A DNA stretch of 64,000 nt from Glutamicibacter sp002979865 (GCF_050030965.1 NZ_CP188297.1:3782001-3846000); one strand, 5' to 3'. Positions 7,905-17,654 are shown, counted from the stretch's first letter. The notes: a model not told the origin generated them from the letters alone. A program made the numbers and translations.

Positions 7905-9119
7905 GTGAAAGTGTTACGAACCGTCAATAGCGTCGTCAAGAAAGTGCAATCGCGCTTTGAGACACGGCGACACCTGAAGTTCATTCAGAACCACGCCACA
8001 GAACTACGTCACCTGCCCGTGGACGCTGACCGGTACAAGGTAGCGCTGCACTTTCCCGATGAGATGGCCAACGCCTACCAGATCAGGCAATGGTACGAAC
8101 CGCTTTTAGCCTTGGCAGAATTCGTGCCGGTGGTAATCATCGTACGAAGTCCTGATACTGCACTGTCGCTGCGCAAGGAATGCCCGCTACCGATTCACTT
8201 CGCCCCCGCCGTTGTAGATGTTGAGCGATTCATGCAATCCCAGGATCTACGTGTGGTGTTCTACGTGAATCAAAATATCCGGAACTTTCAAATCATGCGG
8301 TTCAATGCGCCTAATCATGTCTTCATCTGCCATGGCGAAAGCGAAAAAGCCTACATGTGGTCCAACCAGCTCAAGGCCTACGATTATGTATTTTCAGCCG
8401 GTGAAGCAGCTAAAGATCGCCTGGTAAATCACTTGCGCAATTTCGACGCTTCGTTGCGATGCCGGTTAATTGGGCGTCCGCAAATAGATGTGGATTATGC
8501 GTCGCCGGTGAACCTGAATAAGGAACTACCAACACTTCTCTATGCCCCAACGTGGGAAGGCGACCGGCCTTCCATGAATTATGGCTCAGTACTATCCCAT
8601 GGTGAACAATTAATTGACGCCCTGATCAAGGACGGCGGATTCAACGTTATTTTTCGTCCCCATCCACGTTCTGGAATGGGTGCGAAACCCTATGGGCAAG
8701 GCGTAGAAAGAATCCGAAAACAGCTGAGGGCGCACAGCGAAACTTCAAAAGCCCAATTCATTTTCGATGACTCGGCCCACTGGGGCTGGCAGTGGTCAGC
8801 TGCCGACCTTTGCGTGACTGACATTTCCGCAGTTGCTTATGACTTTTTGGCGACAGGGAAACCAATGTTCGTGACGCAACCAGTGTCCACCGAGGCTACC
8901 GTTGATGAAACTCCAGCGCTGCAACAGGTGCCTGCCCTTACAGCTGCGTCGGCAACGGAAATCAGCCGGCTGGCGCGAGAGGCCTTGGCCGGCAGCAACC
9001 CGCAGCTACGAGGACTGGTCAATTACTACTTTGGCGACGTTTCCCCCGGTGCCAGCATGCAACGTTTCATTGCAGAAACGCTGGCGCTAGTGCAAGAAGA
9101 CAGCGTCACTGATCACTAG
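7905..9119 (+). CDS. CDP-glycerol glycerophosphotransferase family protein
   Basis: Member of the TagB/TagF-type family that transfers polyol phosphate from a CDP-polyol to a growing teichoic-acid chain on the inner membrane face. Family landmarks are CHGESEKAY, YAPTWEG, FRPHPR and VTDISAVAYDFL. A GTG at 7905 preceded by GTGAGGG is preferred as start (404 residues). The frame stays open upstream to an ATG at 7755, but that extension is low-complexity and lacks a family match. The gene is the only + strand member of the teichoic-acid region and is a paralogue of 13011-14288 (shared HGES..K, YAPTWEG). Confidence 0.85.
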   Translation: MKVLRTVNSVVKKVQSRFETRRHLKFIQNHATELRHLPVDADRYKVALHFPDEMANAYQIRQWYEPLLALAEFVPVVIIVRSPDTALSLRKECPLPIHFAPAVVDVERFMQSQDLRVVFYVNQNIRNFQIMRFNAPNHVFICHGESEKAYMWSNQLKAYDYVFSAGEAAKDRLVNHLRNFDASLRCRLIGRPQIDVDYASPVNLNKELPTLLYAPTWEGDRPSMNYGSVLSHGEQLIDALIKDGGFNVIFRPHPRSGMGAKPYGQGVERIRKQLRAHSETSKAQFIFDDSAHWGWQWSAADLCVTDISAVAYDFLATGKPMFVTQPVSTEATVDETPALQQVPALTAASATEISRLAREALAGSNPQLRGLVNYYFGDVSPGASMQRFIAETLALVQEDSVTDH

Positions 9120-9140
9120 CCAGCTTCAGCAGCATAGTGG

Positions 9141-9165
9141 TGCCGGGCCTGCAAGAGGCCCGGCA
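9141..9165. terminator. GC-rich hairpin between convergent genes
   Basis: TGCCGGGCC (9141-9149) and GGCCCGGCA (9157-9165) form a 9-bp stem with a 7-base loop. It lies between the convergent ends at 9119 and 9196 and is likely to end transcription from the + side; T-rich sequence downstream is modest (AATTTCAATAA). Confidence 0.6.
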
Positions 9166-9195
9166 ACACAATTTCAATAAGCTGCGGAGTCTTCC

Positions 9196-12100
9196 TTATT
9201 TGAAGAAGCGCTCAACAACGCGTCGCGCAGCATGTCCGTCATCGTTTGGGGCAAACTTTTCAATGAATTCGTCTCGATTCACCCCTGGCAGATCAGCCCC
9301 CGCCAAGGCTGACGATAGTGCATCCCAAAGGTCGCTCTCTTCTTCAACAATTGGGCCAGGCAACGCACTCTCGTAGTCCAAATAGAAACCACGCAGATTG
9401 TCCCGGTAGTTCTCCAGATCGTATGCATAGAAGATAATTGGTCGTCGCAACAGCGAGTAGTCGAAGAACACCGACGAATAATCAGTAATCAATACATCAG
9501 AAGCAAGGTACAGTTCCTGAATATCTGGATGACTCGAGACATCGATAATGCGGTGCCGCAGGCTCTCCGGAATCGACACGGCATTTGATACCAGCACATG
9601 CATGCGCAACATCAAGATGGTATCTTCGCCAAAACGACGGTCGAACTCCTCCAGATCCATTGGCAGGTCGAATCTGAATTTACCGCGGCTTGAAGCCGCA
9701 TCGTCACGGAATGTCGGCGCGTAAAGTACGGTCTTGATTCCTGGGGGTATTGCAAGCTCATCACGAACACGCTTTTCTTGCTCAGCAACGTCGGTACCGG
9801 TCAAGATGTCGTTTCGGGGATAGCCAAGCTCCACGGCTTCGCCTGAGAATGCATAGGCGGATCGCATGATCTCGCTCGTGTAGCGAGAAGGCGAAATGAG
9901 GTGCGTCCATTGGCGCGTTGCTCGTGTAACACGCTCAAGATACCCCTCATCGCGGCCTTGAACTTCGCGAACATCGAGTGCCATCTGCTTGAGTGGTGTT
10001 CCGTGCCAGGTCTGCAGGAACACTCCCTTCGCGCGACGCTTCACATAGTGCGGGAAGCTCTGGTTATTCACCCAGTATTTTGCCCGTGCGAGGTGCCAGA
10101 AATATTCCGGTGACAATCGCTTAACGGTAGTCGTCAAAGGATCGGAGAAGCGGTGCTTTCCCGAGTAAACCCATACCTTGCGACGTGTGTCACCTTGTCG
10201 CAGCAATTCCTCGTAAATATACCGAGGAGAGTCGCCGTACTGATTCCCGAGACCTGATTCGAAGACGATGAGGTCTTCTTCCATGGGAGCAAGCTTGTAC
10301 AACTTGTATAGCTTGCGCATGACGTCAAAGTACCGCTTGTTCCTACGGAACTTGTTCTTCAACTTAACCGGCAATTCGGCACGCCAGCCAACGTTGGGTC
10401 TGCCGCGCAGCTCGGCTCGCTCGATTTCTTCCGTTATGCGTTGCGAATTGTTTTGGTCCCGATGGGTCATGAACACGTCAGCACGTTGGCGGTACTTGTC
10501 TTCCATGGCTTTCCCTCGTTGCAGGGTACGTGAAAGATCATCCAGCAATGTTTCTGCGTCAAAGGCAATGCGGCCTGGCAATTCGTCGTCCAAGTTCAAA
10601 TGCGATCCGCTCGGTCCCAAGAAGCGAGAGCGATCGAACTGGTAGTAGTGAACAGGCTTGTGCAGGAAGCTGAAGTCAAAGTTCACTGAAGAGTAATCCG
10701 TGACCATGATTGCCGCGGTCTTGATTAGTTCCTGGACGTCAATTTCACCTTGGACAATTAGTCGAGCGGGCGCGCCAGCAAAATGATCCCTGAATTGCAT
10801 CATGTTGGGATGGAGGCAGAAAACAACTTCCAGGCCATACCTCTGGACTAATTCTGCAAGTTCCGCCGAATTAAGCAGGTTTTTCCATTGCTCGAGGTAG
10901 TCCGATTCTAGGAAAACTTCCTCATTCTGCAACCAATCACGCCACGTTGGGATGATCAGGAGCATGTTCTCGTTAACACTCAAATCCGTCGCCAGCAAGG
11001 AATCGAACCGCGATAGCCCGGTGACCTTGACTTCGCCAGGCGAGTAGAGGAAGTCCTTAACGATGTACTGCTTCTCGCGCTCAGAGGAAACCATGAAAAG
11101 GTCCGTCGCAAAGCCAGGTGAATTCTTGCCGTAGTTGGGAACCATCCATTTGGTTCCCATTACGCCATGCTGCAAGAACACCCGAGTAGCGCGGCAACGC
11201 GAGGAGAAGCTATGGTGCCTTGTTGGGTACAAGTAATCGGCATGGTGCGTGCCGATGACTCGTTGCGCACGAATAGCCAATTCAAAATGTTCTTTGCTGC
11301 CATGGAAAACGACGTGATCCATGGAATCGAAATTCCGCAAATCGGGAGCTTTCTCATCGATGACATAGTATGCATCAATATCTGGGCGTTCTTTGCGCAG
11401 GTATTTGAACAGATGCAGCCCGTTGTCCTGAGCCTTGTAGGATAGTTCGCCGACGATCCAAATCGGCTTCGAATCCGATGGCTGGCTGATTGGGAAACTG
11501 CGCTGTTTAGCGTTAGCAAGTACGGCAAAGGCTTCTTTGTCGAACACTTCCAGAATCACCGATGTTGATTTTGCTTTGAAGGTGAAATACGGAGAAATCG
11601 CTAGAGTCTTTTCACCGATTGTCACCGCATCTGCACGCGTCGTGCTGCGCACGGCAAACGGGGTACGAGTCACTCGAATGCGTGCAAGCTCACCGCTGGA
11701 ATTCGAAGTCGCCAGCAGATAGAGATCGTAGTTATCGCCACGATCGATCGCCTCCCAGTCAGCAGATTTGAAATCCAGGGTTGCTGACCAGCTGTAGATA
11801 GCACGTCCAAAGCGCTTTGCTGCATGCTTTTCGTCGAAAACCAGATCCGCTGGAACTTCAACTGCAAATTCCGATTTACGTCCAACCAGTTGCAAAGTGA
11901 CTGAGGACAACCGGTCGCTCTGCGTTTCCAGAACTCCGCCCAACGACAGCATGCCGTCGTGGATCCGGGTGATGTCAGTACGAATTCGATATTTGAAGCG
12001 TAGAGGACGGTTCAGGGCCAAAGCCACTTCGGCCTTCTTATTGATATAAAGTCCTACGCTGCGTTCGCCTGAATTATAGACCGTGTCATGGCTAAAAGTA

Positions 12101-12708
12101 GTCGACGAGAACCGCCCGAGAATACGGTGGGCGATAACAGGGCCGTTGAGGATTAGTTCCCCGGCGTCGATCCGTTCCCGGACCTCTTTGCGCCTGAGCA
12201 GTTCACCGTCTTCAGTTAGCTGCAACCATGCGATTCCCGGAGGCAATTGATCGAATTCGGAGCTGAAGGTCAGTGCAAGACGAACCGTACCGGCGTACAG
12301 GTCATTTTCCAGAGTCACTTGGTTGTCATCTGCGTCATCCGAATCAGGAACGCTGGATTCCGGCTCTTCGTTGCTGGAAGCGAGTTCGCGATAGTCTTGC
12401 CACCGATCAAGAAGGGGATCCAGAGAGATCTCAGCATAGATTCGATGGGATTCATCGTGACCGATTTTGACTAGATCAGACGTAAGTGGCGCAACAGAAA
12501 GAACGATGTGGCTACCGTGTAATACCGAAACGGATTGCACGGGATGGGCAACGCTAGCGTCCAGATGCAGAACTTCATCACGAATTGCAAGGTTCAGCTC
12601 TTGGTAGCCGCTGTAGTAGCGATACTTTTTGCGCTTTAACCGCTGGGTACGCAAAGTCTGCATCGCTGACTGCGCCAAGTCTTGCATAGCTCGAATTTCA
12701 ACTGCCAC
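9196..12708 (-). CDS. double-domain CDP-glycerol glycerophosphotransferase (TagF-like)
   Basis: This 1170-residue protein is about twice the usual length for a teichoic-acid glycerophosphotransferase. After a beta-rich N-terminal part (about 1-390) come two catalytic modules. The first has LQHGVMGTKWM and VTDYSSVNFDFS; the second has TWHGTPLKQM, YAPTFRD and ITDYSSVFFDYS. Each therefore carries the HG and TDYSS motifs of the family. A GTG start at 12708 has AAGGA 8 bases upstream. Two active sites could add two different units or alternate donors; this is inference. It is a cytoplasmic, membrane-associated enzyme of wall teichoic acid polymerisation. Confidence 0.92.
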   Translation of the reverse strand: MAVEIRAMQDLAQSAMQTLRTQRLKRKKYRYYSGYQELNLAIRDEVLHLDASVAHPVQSVSVLHGSHIVLSVAPLTSDLVKIGHDESHRIYAEISLDPLLDRWQDYRELASSNEEPESSVPDSDDADDNQVTLENDLYAGTVRLALTFSSEFDQLPPGIAWLQLTEDGELLRRKEVRERIDAGELILNGPVIAHRILGRFSSTTFSHDTVYNSGERSVGLYINKKAEVALALNRPLRFKYRIRTDITRIHDGMLSLGGVLETQSDRLSSVTLQLVGRKSEFAVEVPADLVFDEKHAAKRFGRAIYSWSATLDFKSADWEAIDRGDNYDLYLLATSNSSGELARIRVTRTPFAVRSTTRADAVTIGEKTLAISPYFTFKAKSTSVILEVFDKEAFAVLANAKQRSFPISQPSDSKPIWIVGELSYKAQDNGLHLFKYLRKERPDIDAYYVIDEKAPDLRNFDSMDHVVFHGSKEHFELAIRAQRVIGTHHADYLYPTRHHSFSSRCRATRVFLQHGVMGTKWMVPNYGKNSPGFATDLFMVSSEREKQYIVKDFLYSPGEVKVTGLSRFDSLLATDLSVNENMLLIIPTWRDWLQNEEVFLESDYLEQWKNLLNSAELAELVQRYGLEVVFCLHPNMMQFRDHFAGAPARLIVQGEIDVQELIKTAAIMVTDYSSVNFDFSFLHKPVHYYQFDRSRFLGPSGSHLNLDDELPGRIAFDAETLLDDLSRTLQRGKAMEDKYRQRADVFMTHRDQNNSQRITEEIERAELRGRPNVGWRAELPVKLKNKFRRNKRYFDVMRKLYKLYKLAPMEEDLIVFESGLGNQYGDSPRYIYEELLRQGDTRRKVWVYSGKHRFSDPLTTTVKRLSPEYFWHLARAKYWVNNQSFPHYVKRRAKGVFLQTWHGTPLKQMALDVREVQGRDEGYLERVTRATRQWTHLISPSRYTSEIMRSAYAFSGEAVELGYPRNDILTGTDVAEQEKRVRDELAIPPGIKTVLYAPTFRDDAASSRGKFRFDLPMDLEEFDRRFGEDTILMLRMHVLVSNAVSIPESLRHRIIDVSSHPDIQELYLASDVLITDYSSVFFDYSLLRRPIIFYAYDLENYRDNLRGFYLDYESALPGPIVEEESDLWDALSSALAGADLPGVNRDEFIEKFAPNDDGHAARRVVERFFK

Positions 12709-12843
12709 GAATAGTGTCCTTCAATGTTTTAGCTGCTATCCCCCGCTTAAGTCGTTCAGCGGAACAGCCTGGAAATCGCGCGTGTACAACATGAATAGGC
12801 CGCTAGCACCACACGGCAGTGGCCGTCATTTCATGTGATCCAC

Positions 12844-12873
12844 AGTCTAAGATTACCGCCCATGGGCGATCAA
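12844..12873 (-). promoter_or_regulatory. candidate promoter for the double-domain glycerophosphotransferase
   Basis: On the - strand, TTGATC (12873-12868) and TAGACT (12849-12844) are 18 bases apart, matching TTGACA and TANNNT. It predicts a leader of roughly 130 bases before the GTG at 12708. The rest of the 12709-13010 gap holds only the hairpin at 12961-12995. Confidence 0.4.
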
Positions 12874-12960
12874 ATCAGTTTGAAACCGCCACGGACACCT
12901 GCAAATGGCCATAGAGTCTGCTTCGACTGGAGCGTTGTCATTATCTGGCGCTTAAAGCAA

Positions 12961-12995
12961 TTGGTCCCAATTCGTATGGTACGAATTGGGACCAA
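12961..12995 (-). terminator. 16-bp hairpin after the glycerophosphotransferase gene at 13011
   Basis: TTGGTCCCAATTCGTA (12961-12976) pairs with TACGAATTGGGACCAA (12980-12995) across a 3-base loop. It sits 15 bases past the stop at 13011 on the - strand. The T-run after it is weak (TTGCTTTAAG), but stem length and position fit a terminator for the tagD-containing transcript. Confidence 0.65.
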
Positions 12996-13010
12996 GGAGT
13001 CAGCGGACCT

Positions 13011-14288
13011 CTAGCTGTGCCAACCCCGGAAGTTCTCCAGCTTTCCTTGACGTTCAACAATCAGCTTCTGAATGACGTCCTGGAATCGCTTAGTTGAATC
13101 CCCTCGGTTCAGGTCGCCAAAGTAGAACTGGCGCATTTCAATGCGCTGATCCTTGTGTCCGTCACGAGTCAGTGCATCGGCGAGCAGGTCTCCTACGTTC
13201 TTCACGCTATCTTGGTCTACTACGTGGCAGGCCTGCGCAACTGGTGCATCGCGGTGAAGAATTTCGCGGTTGGTACGTCGGTCGGAAATGACTAACGGAT
13301 TGCCCGGGTGGAGGTACAGGTAGTCCAGGCCTACGCTGGAAACATCGGTAATCAGCGCATCGGTCGACTCGAACATGGCCAAGATATTGCCCTGTTCGGA
13401 TATCACGTGCTCTGCGCCGGCTTCATTGGCAGCTTCGATCATTTCCAGAATGCGTGCGTGTGCCTGAGCAACGCCAGGAGTATTGCTTTCCTGAATTCGT
13501 GGGTGCGGCTTATAGACGACGCGCCAAGAAGGGTTCTCCAACAATGACTCGACAATGGCAACACCATACTTGTCCAACGAGGTGTAGTTGTTGTCTTCGT
13601 TTTCCCCTTCCCACGTCGGCGCATACATGACATCGAACTTCTCGCTTGGTTCCAATTCGAGTTCGAAGTTGATATCCAGCTGCGGACGACCGGTGACTTC
13701 CAATTTGTTGAACTCGAAGTCAATCAACATTGCCTCGTGGCGCTTGATGGCTGCAGGGCCTGCGACAAAAACCTTGTCGTAGGCCTTGGCCTTATTCGAA
13801 ACCATCGAGAGTTTGTCGCTCTCACCATGGTTTACATGCACGTGAACAAGCCTTGGGTGATCCAGGGACTGGAAATTCGTGCGCGAATTGTTGGTGTATA
13901 TGACCAGCTTCAGGTCATTGTCATCATACAGATCCATGAGATCAGTCAATCGGCGTACATAGATCCTTGGCAGGTCTGTAAATTTCTCCGCCGCTTTGAA
14001 AGCACTCAAAGTACGGAAGACCAGCAGTACTTCTTCTTTCACATGCAGTTCTTCAAGCACCGGAAGCCACTGAGTCACCTGATAGATCTTGTCAGCGCCA
14101 TCTCCGAAGTAAACCGCTACAGATCCTGGTACCGGAATATTGGATACACCAACATTCACATTGGCCGACGGACGACCGGTTAGCCCCATCAGACGGGATA
14201 TCCGTTTTGCTTCCGGACGTCGCCCCACTTTTTGCAGGGCGCCCTTTACGCTGGACTTGATGGAGTCTGTGATGTGCTCGCTAGCCAT
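13011..14288 (-). CDS. CDP-glycerol glycerophosphotransferase family protein
   Basis: A 425-residue protein with the single-domain glycerophosphotransferase pattern: VNHGESDKLSM, YAPTWEGENED, YKPHPRIQ and LITDVSSVGLDYL. Motifs align with the + strand paralogue at 7905-9119. The frame can begin at a TTG (14300), but the ATG at 14288 with GAAAG 5 bases upstream is preferred. tagD lies 36 bases upstream of the longer start, so the enzyme that makes CDP-glycerol and one that consumes it are adjacent. Confidence 0.88.
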   Translation of the reverse strand: MASEHITDSIKSSVKGALQKVGRRPEAKRISRLMGLTGRPSANVNVGVSNIPVPGSVAVYFGDGADKIYQVTQWLPVLEELHVKEEVLLVFRTLSAFKAAEKFTDLPRIYVRRLTDLMDLYDDNDLKLVIYTNNSRTNFQSLDHPRLVHVHVNHGESDKLSMVSNKAKAYDKVFVAGPAAIKRHEAMLIDFEFNKLEVTGRPQLDINFELELEPSEKFDVMYAPTWEGENEDNNYTSLDKYGVAIVESLLENPSWRVVYKPHPRIQESNTPGVAQAHARILEMIEAANEAGAEHVISEQGNILAMFESTDALITDVSSVGLDYLYLHPGNPLVISDRRTNREILHRDAPVAQACHVVDQDSVKNVGDLLADALTRDGHKDQRIEMRQFYFGDLNRGDSTKRFQDVIQKLIVERQGKLENFRGWHS

Positions 14289-14336
14289 GAGTACTTTCAA
14301 ATCTCGAAAACAACAACTTACAACTAAACGAGTTTA

Positions 14337-14798
14337 CTAGCTCAGTTCCTTCACGATCTGGCTCAAAGTGTCCAATGTGTTCTTTAACGACGTGACATGT
14401 CGCTCATCGAACTCGCTCAGGACACGTTTCATTTCGGTTGTCGAGATACCTGAGGTACGTGGAAGGTAGACAACTTCGACTTCATCACCGAGGTCGTCAA
14501 ACTTGCCCTTCCAGTCTTCGCCGATGCCGAAGACCTTTGCATCGTACTTCTTGATGTCAGTACGTTTCTGTTCCCAGTTCTCTTCGGGAATGGCGAGGTC
14601 TACGTATTTGATGGCTTGGACGATCTCAAGACGCTGTTCGAAAGGAACTACAGGCTTCTTGCCCTTGATGGCGTTGAACTCATCAGTGGATACGCCAACA
14701 ACCAGGCGGTCGCCCTTCTCCTTGAGACGCTTCAGGATATTCAGGTGGCCGATATGGAACAGGTCAAAAGTTCCGTACGTCAAAACAGTTTTAGTCAT
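14337..14798 (-). CDS. tagD: glycerol-3-phosphate cytidylyltransferase
   Basis: Makes CDP-glycerol from CTP and sn-glycerol 3-phosphate, the donor for polyglycerol-phosphate teichoic acid. The 153-residue protein has the nucleotidyltransferase HxGH motif at 15-18 (FHIGH) and the later RTSGISTT, equivalent to the family's RTEGISTT. Length slightly exceeds the 129-132 residues of Bacillus TagD because of a C-terminal helix. AAAGGG precedes the ATG. It is flanked by enzymes expected to use its product. Confidence 0.95.
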   Translation of the reverse strand: MTKTVLTYGTFDLFHIGHLNILKRLKEKGDRLVVGVSTDEFNAIKGKKPVVPFEQRLEIVQAIKYVDLAIPEENWEQKRTDIKKYDAKVFGIGEDWKGKFDDLGDEVEVVYLPRTSGISTTEMKRVLSEFDERHVTSLKNTLDTLSQIVKELS

Positions 14799-14864
14799 GG
14801 GTCCCTTTCGAAGTAAGGTAATAGCTTCGCTTGCTTAGCTAGTGGCGCTCACTTGTGTTCGTCG

Positions 14865-15755
14865 TTAGATAATAGGCAGACGACCCGCGAGGGTCATGCG
14901 AACTATTGTTTTCCATCTAAGTTTAGGCCGTGGTTCACGGTACCAGGGGCTGCCGGTCCAACCTGCCCGCCATCCGGCTATGTACTGGGACACAGCGCTT
15001 TTGTTGTGTCGCAGCCGCAAGCACTCAATGAGCATCCAGGTTGTTGGATAGATCCAACGCAGCGGCACGGGCAAGTTACGGCGAGCCAGCCACACCCGGT
15101 TTCGGGCATTCAAACGATAGAACTCGTCGTGGCGTCGTGGATCCACGATCGGATGGCCAATCTGCATGTCGCCGGCATACCAGACGTAAGTGCCTGTGTC
15201 CCATACGCGCCAGGCAAGTTCGATGCCTTCATGCGCGTACCAGAATCCCCCCGCCCAGCCACCCGTGGAATCAAAAATTCTACGGGTAGTAACTAGGCAA
15301 GTTTCCCCCACGTGGAAAACTTTGCTTGGTTCCACTGCCGTTCGTTTTTTCAAGCGCGGGATCCAACGTCGTGGATTCTGTTCTTCGTTTTCAGGATCAG
15401 TGATGCGCGGCTGCAACAGCCCCATGCGAGGGTAATGCTTGAACCGTTCGACAGCCGTAATCAAGAAGTCATCATCGATGAACCATGAATCGTCATCGAG
15501 GAAGCACAAGTATTCGCCATTGATCTGGTTCACTCCAGCATTGCGGCCGGCCGGAATGCCCAAATTCTCTGGAAGAAAATGAGTCTTGATCCCTTCAGGG
15601 ATATCCGTTGGATCCCATCCGTTGCCTACGACTACAGCGTCAATCAGCACTGAACGTTGGGCCAGCAAAGATTCCAGGGCGCGTCGGAGCTCAACCGGGC
15701 GGTTACCCATGGTCAACACAACTACGCCGATGGTCGGCTTGATCTCTGCAGGCAT
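14865..15755 (-). CDS. family 2 glycosyltransferase
   Basis: The 296-residue GT-A protein begins IGVVVLTMGNRP and has the metal-binding acidic cluster FLDDDSWF, typical of GT2 inverting transferases. The later HEGIELAWRVWD segment resembles the 'ED-x-E-L/D-W-R' acceptor region. No membrane helices are evident. Its place between tagD and a CDP-alcohol phosphotransferase suggests it adds a sugar to the linkage unit or decorates the polymer; the sugar is unknown. Confidence 0.9.
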   Translation of the reverse strand: MPAEIKPTIGVVVLTMGNRPVELRRALESLLAQRSVLIDAVVVGNGWDPTDIPEGIKTHFLPENLGIPAGRNAGVNQINGEYLCFLDDDSWFIDDDFLITAVERFKHYPRMGLLQPRITDPENEEQNPRRWIPRLKKRTAVEPSKVFHVGETCLVTTRRIFDSTGGWAGGFWYAHEGIELAWRVWDTGTYVWYAGDMQIGHPIVDPRRHDEFYRLNARNRVWLARRNLPVPLRWIYPTTWMLIECLRLRHNKSAVSQYIAGWRAGWTGSPWYREPRPKLRWKTIVRMTLAGRLPII

Positions 15756-15795
15756 TTGTCCTCTAAGGCGGTGGGATATACGGAATTAGGTCAAA

Positions 15796-16614
15796 CTATG
15801 CTTTGAGCCGGGACGAGGCCATATTAGAAAGGAAATGCCCAAAGTTCACCAGGACGCATGCAGGCAACAGGATCCAGATCATCCACTTTTCAGCGACTCC
15901 TGGAATACCAACGATTACGGAGATAATTGAGCATCCAAGAATGATCAGCGATAGTTCCACTGCGTGCAGCAGCTTATGGAATGGCAAGAAGCGAGCCAGG
16001 GAACGCAGCTTTCCAACGAGTGAAGTTGTTGGAACAGATCTGGCGGCGGCAGTATCCGGCAATTTCCCGAGACCTGCCATGCCTCTGGCTGCATGAACCA
16101 TGAGTGACTGCGAACGATTCAAGACCAGAAGAACCGAGAGGCAAGCGGCCATGAACAGTGTAGGCCAGGCCTGCTCAACGGAGGAATTATCCGCAGACAG
16201 TTCTTTGAACACCCGGCAGCCCAAAACAATTGGAATCAGCGCCTCTGTTGTGTGGTGCCCAACCATGTCAATGAAAATACCGCGGGGAGATTGAGTTCCC
16301 CTCCAACGCGCGACTTCTCCGTCAGAACAGTCAAAATACAGCTGGAGCTGCGACAAGATCACTGCCAGCAACGGTCCCCAGATGCCAGGGATCAACAGCG
16401 CCAGAGACATGCACCAACCCGCAAGAATCATCAAGCCGGTAACGCCGTTCGCACTGATACGCGTGCGCACCAGTATTGCGGTGAGGTAAATGGAGATATG
16501 GCGCAGGTACAGCTCAGCTGTCCAGTGCTCGGCATTCTTACGCGCACGGACTTCCGGCGGTTGGCAGACCGCGCGCAGCTGTTCAAGCGTTGGGTTCTTT
16601 GGACGTTCAACCAT
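15796..16614 (-). CDS. CDP-alcohol phosphotransferase family membrane protein
   Basis: Integral membrane enzyme family that swaps CMP of a CDP-alcohol for an acceptor alcohol. The 272-residue protein shows the signature with Asp95, Asp98, Gly99, Ala102-Arg103, Gly112 and Asp116. The fourth acidic position, normally the catalytic Asp, is His120 (DMVGHH). Four or more hydrophobic segments follow. It is separated from the next upstream GT2 gene by 2 bases, so it is in the same operon. Using CDP-glycerol or another CDP-polyol to build a lipid or glycan primer is inference. Confidence 0.87.
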   Translation of the reverse strand: MVERPKNPTLEQLRAVCQPPEVRARKNAEHWTAELYLRHISIYLTAILVRTRISANGVTGLMILAGWCMSLALLIPGIWGPLLAVILSQLQLYFDCSDGEVARWRGTQSPRGIFIDMVGHHTTEALIPIVLGCRVFKELSADNSSVEQAWPTLFMAACLSVLLVLNRSQSLMVHAARGMAGLGKLPDTAAARSVPTTSLVGKLRSLARFLPFHKLLHAVELSLIILGCSIISVIVGIPGVAEKWMIWILLPACVLVNFGHFLSNMASSRLKA

Positions 16615-16616
16615 GA

Positions 16617-17654
16617 TTACCTAACGCGCCCTTTGTCGACAGTGCCGGCTGCCCCGCAAAAACGACCCTTGATGTATCCAAAAGCCCAAGGCAAATGGAT
16701 TGCGGGGAAAGCACATGCGGCCAGCAACTTGTCTTTCAATCCTTTCGCGTTGCTAGTCAGCCCCGCAGCCAACGCGATCACTGCATAGACCGCAGGGACG
16801 GCCTTGGCCAAGTTCAAAACTACGCTCACACGAGTTGGGGCTGCTTCGCGGACTAGTGGCTCAATTACAGTTGCAGCCAGTCCCGTTGCAACCCCCAAGA
16901 GCAATAGTGGTGGAATATCATGGCGCAACGACTTACCTTCGGGGAAGCGCCGCGCAATTTCAGCCCGCCACGTCCCAGAGGCCATGGACTGGCTGATTAA
17001 CGCTCCGAAGTTCTCGCGAGGGTAGTATCCAACCTTTAGCTCTGGGTCGAACCAAACCGTATGTCCCGCCTGGCGTATGCGGAGGCATAGCTCCCAGTCC
17101 TGGGCACGCCAAAGTTCTTCGTTATAATAACCGACTTCGTCGAATACTTCGCGTCGGAAGATTCCCAGATAGGCCGATTCAGAAGGACCTTCTGGTGCAC
17201 CCGAATGGTAAGCAGGTCCGCCAAAACCGAATTTCGAATGGTACGCAGCTGCGATTCCGCGCTGGACGGGTGTACGCCCCTTGGCGTCCATCAACCCGCC
17301 CACGTCATATGCATTGACACGGTAGAGGGTCTCGATGCCACGTTGCGTATAATTCTTTGGAATCTCGCTGTGGGCATCGACACGAATAACGACTGGCATC
17401 GTGGATGCGCGTACCGCCAGATTCAGTGCGATCGGGGTCCTGCCCAACGGGTTGTCGACGAGGATAATCCGGGGATCTTCCTTAGCCAGAAGTTGTGCGA
17501 CGTCATTCGTGGTATCTGTGCTTGGGCCTAGGGCCAGAACCAACTCTTTTTTACCGGCATAATCCTGCGACAAGATTGAAGTTACGGCCTCTTCCAGATA
17601 CTCTTCTTCATTGAGCACAGGCATGACATAAGAGACGCCAGGAATTTTCCTCAT
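16617..17654 (-). CDS. family 2 glycosyltransferase with C-terminal membrane segments
   Basis: A 345-residue protein beginning VSYVMPVLNEEEYL, with RVDAHSE as probable DxD-type metal site and the acceptor motif WRAQDWELCLRIR. The C-terminal third has hydrophobic stretches (IPPLLLLGVATGLAATV; VYAVIALAAGL; LLAACAFPAIHLPWAFGY) suggesting membrane anchoring. The pattern resembles ExoA-like GT2 enzymes of exopolysaccharide assembly. It starts 8 bases after the tagH stop and is probably co-transcribed with the exporter. Confidence 0.9.
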   Translation of the reverse strand: MRKIPGVSYVMPVLNEEEYLEEAVTSILSQDYAGKKELVLALGPSTDTTNDVAQLLAKEDPRIILVDNPLGRTPIALNLAVRASTMPVVIRVDAHSEIPKNYTQRGIETLYRVNAYDVGGLMDAKGRTPVQRGIAAAYHSKFGFGGPAYHSGAPEGPSESAYLGIFRREVFDEVGYYNEELWRAQDWELCLRIRQAGHTVWFDPELKVGYYPRENFGALISQSMASGTWRAEIARRFPEGKSLRHDIPPLLLLGVATGLAATVIEPLVREAAPTRVSVVLNLAKAVPAVYAVIALAAGLTSNAKGLKDKLLAACAFPAIHLPWAFGYIKGRFCGAAGTVDKGRVR

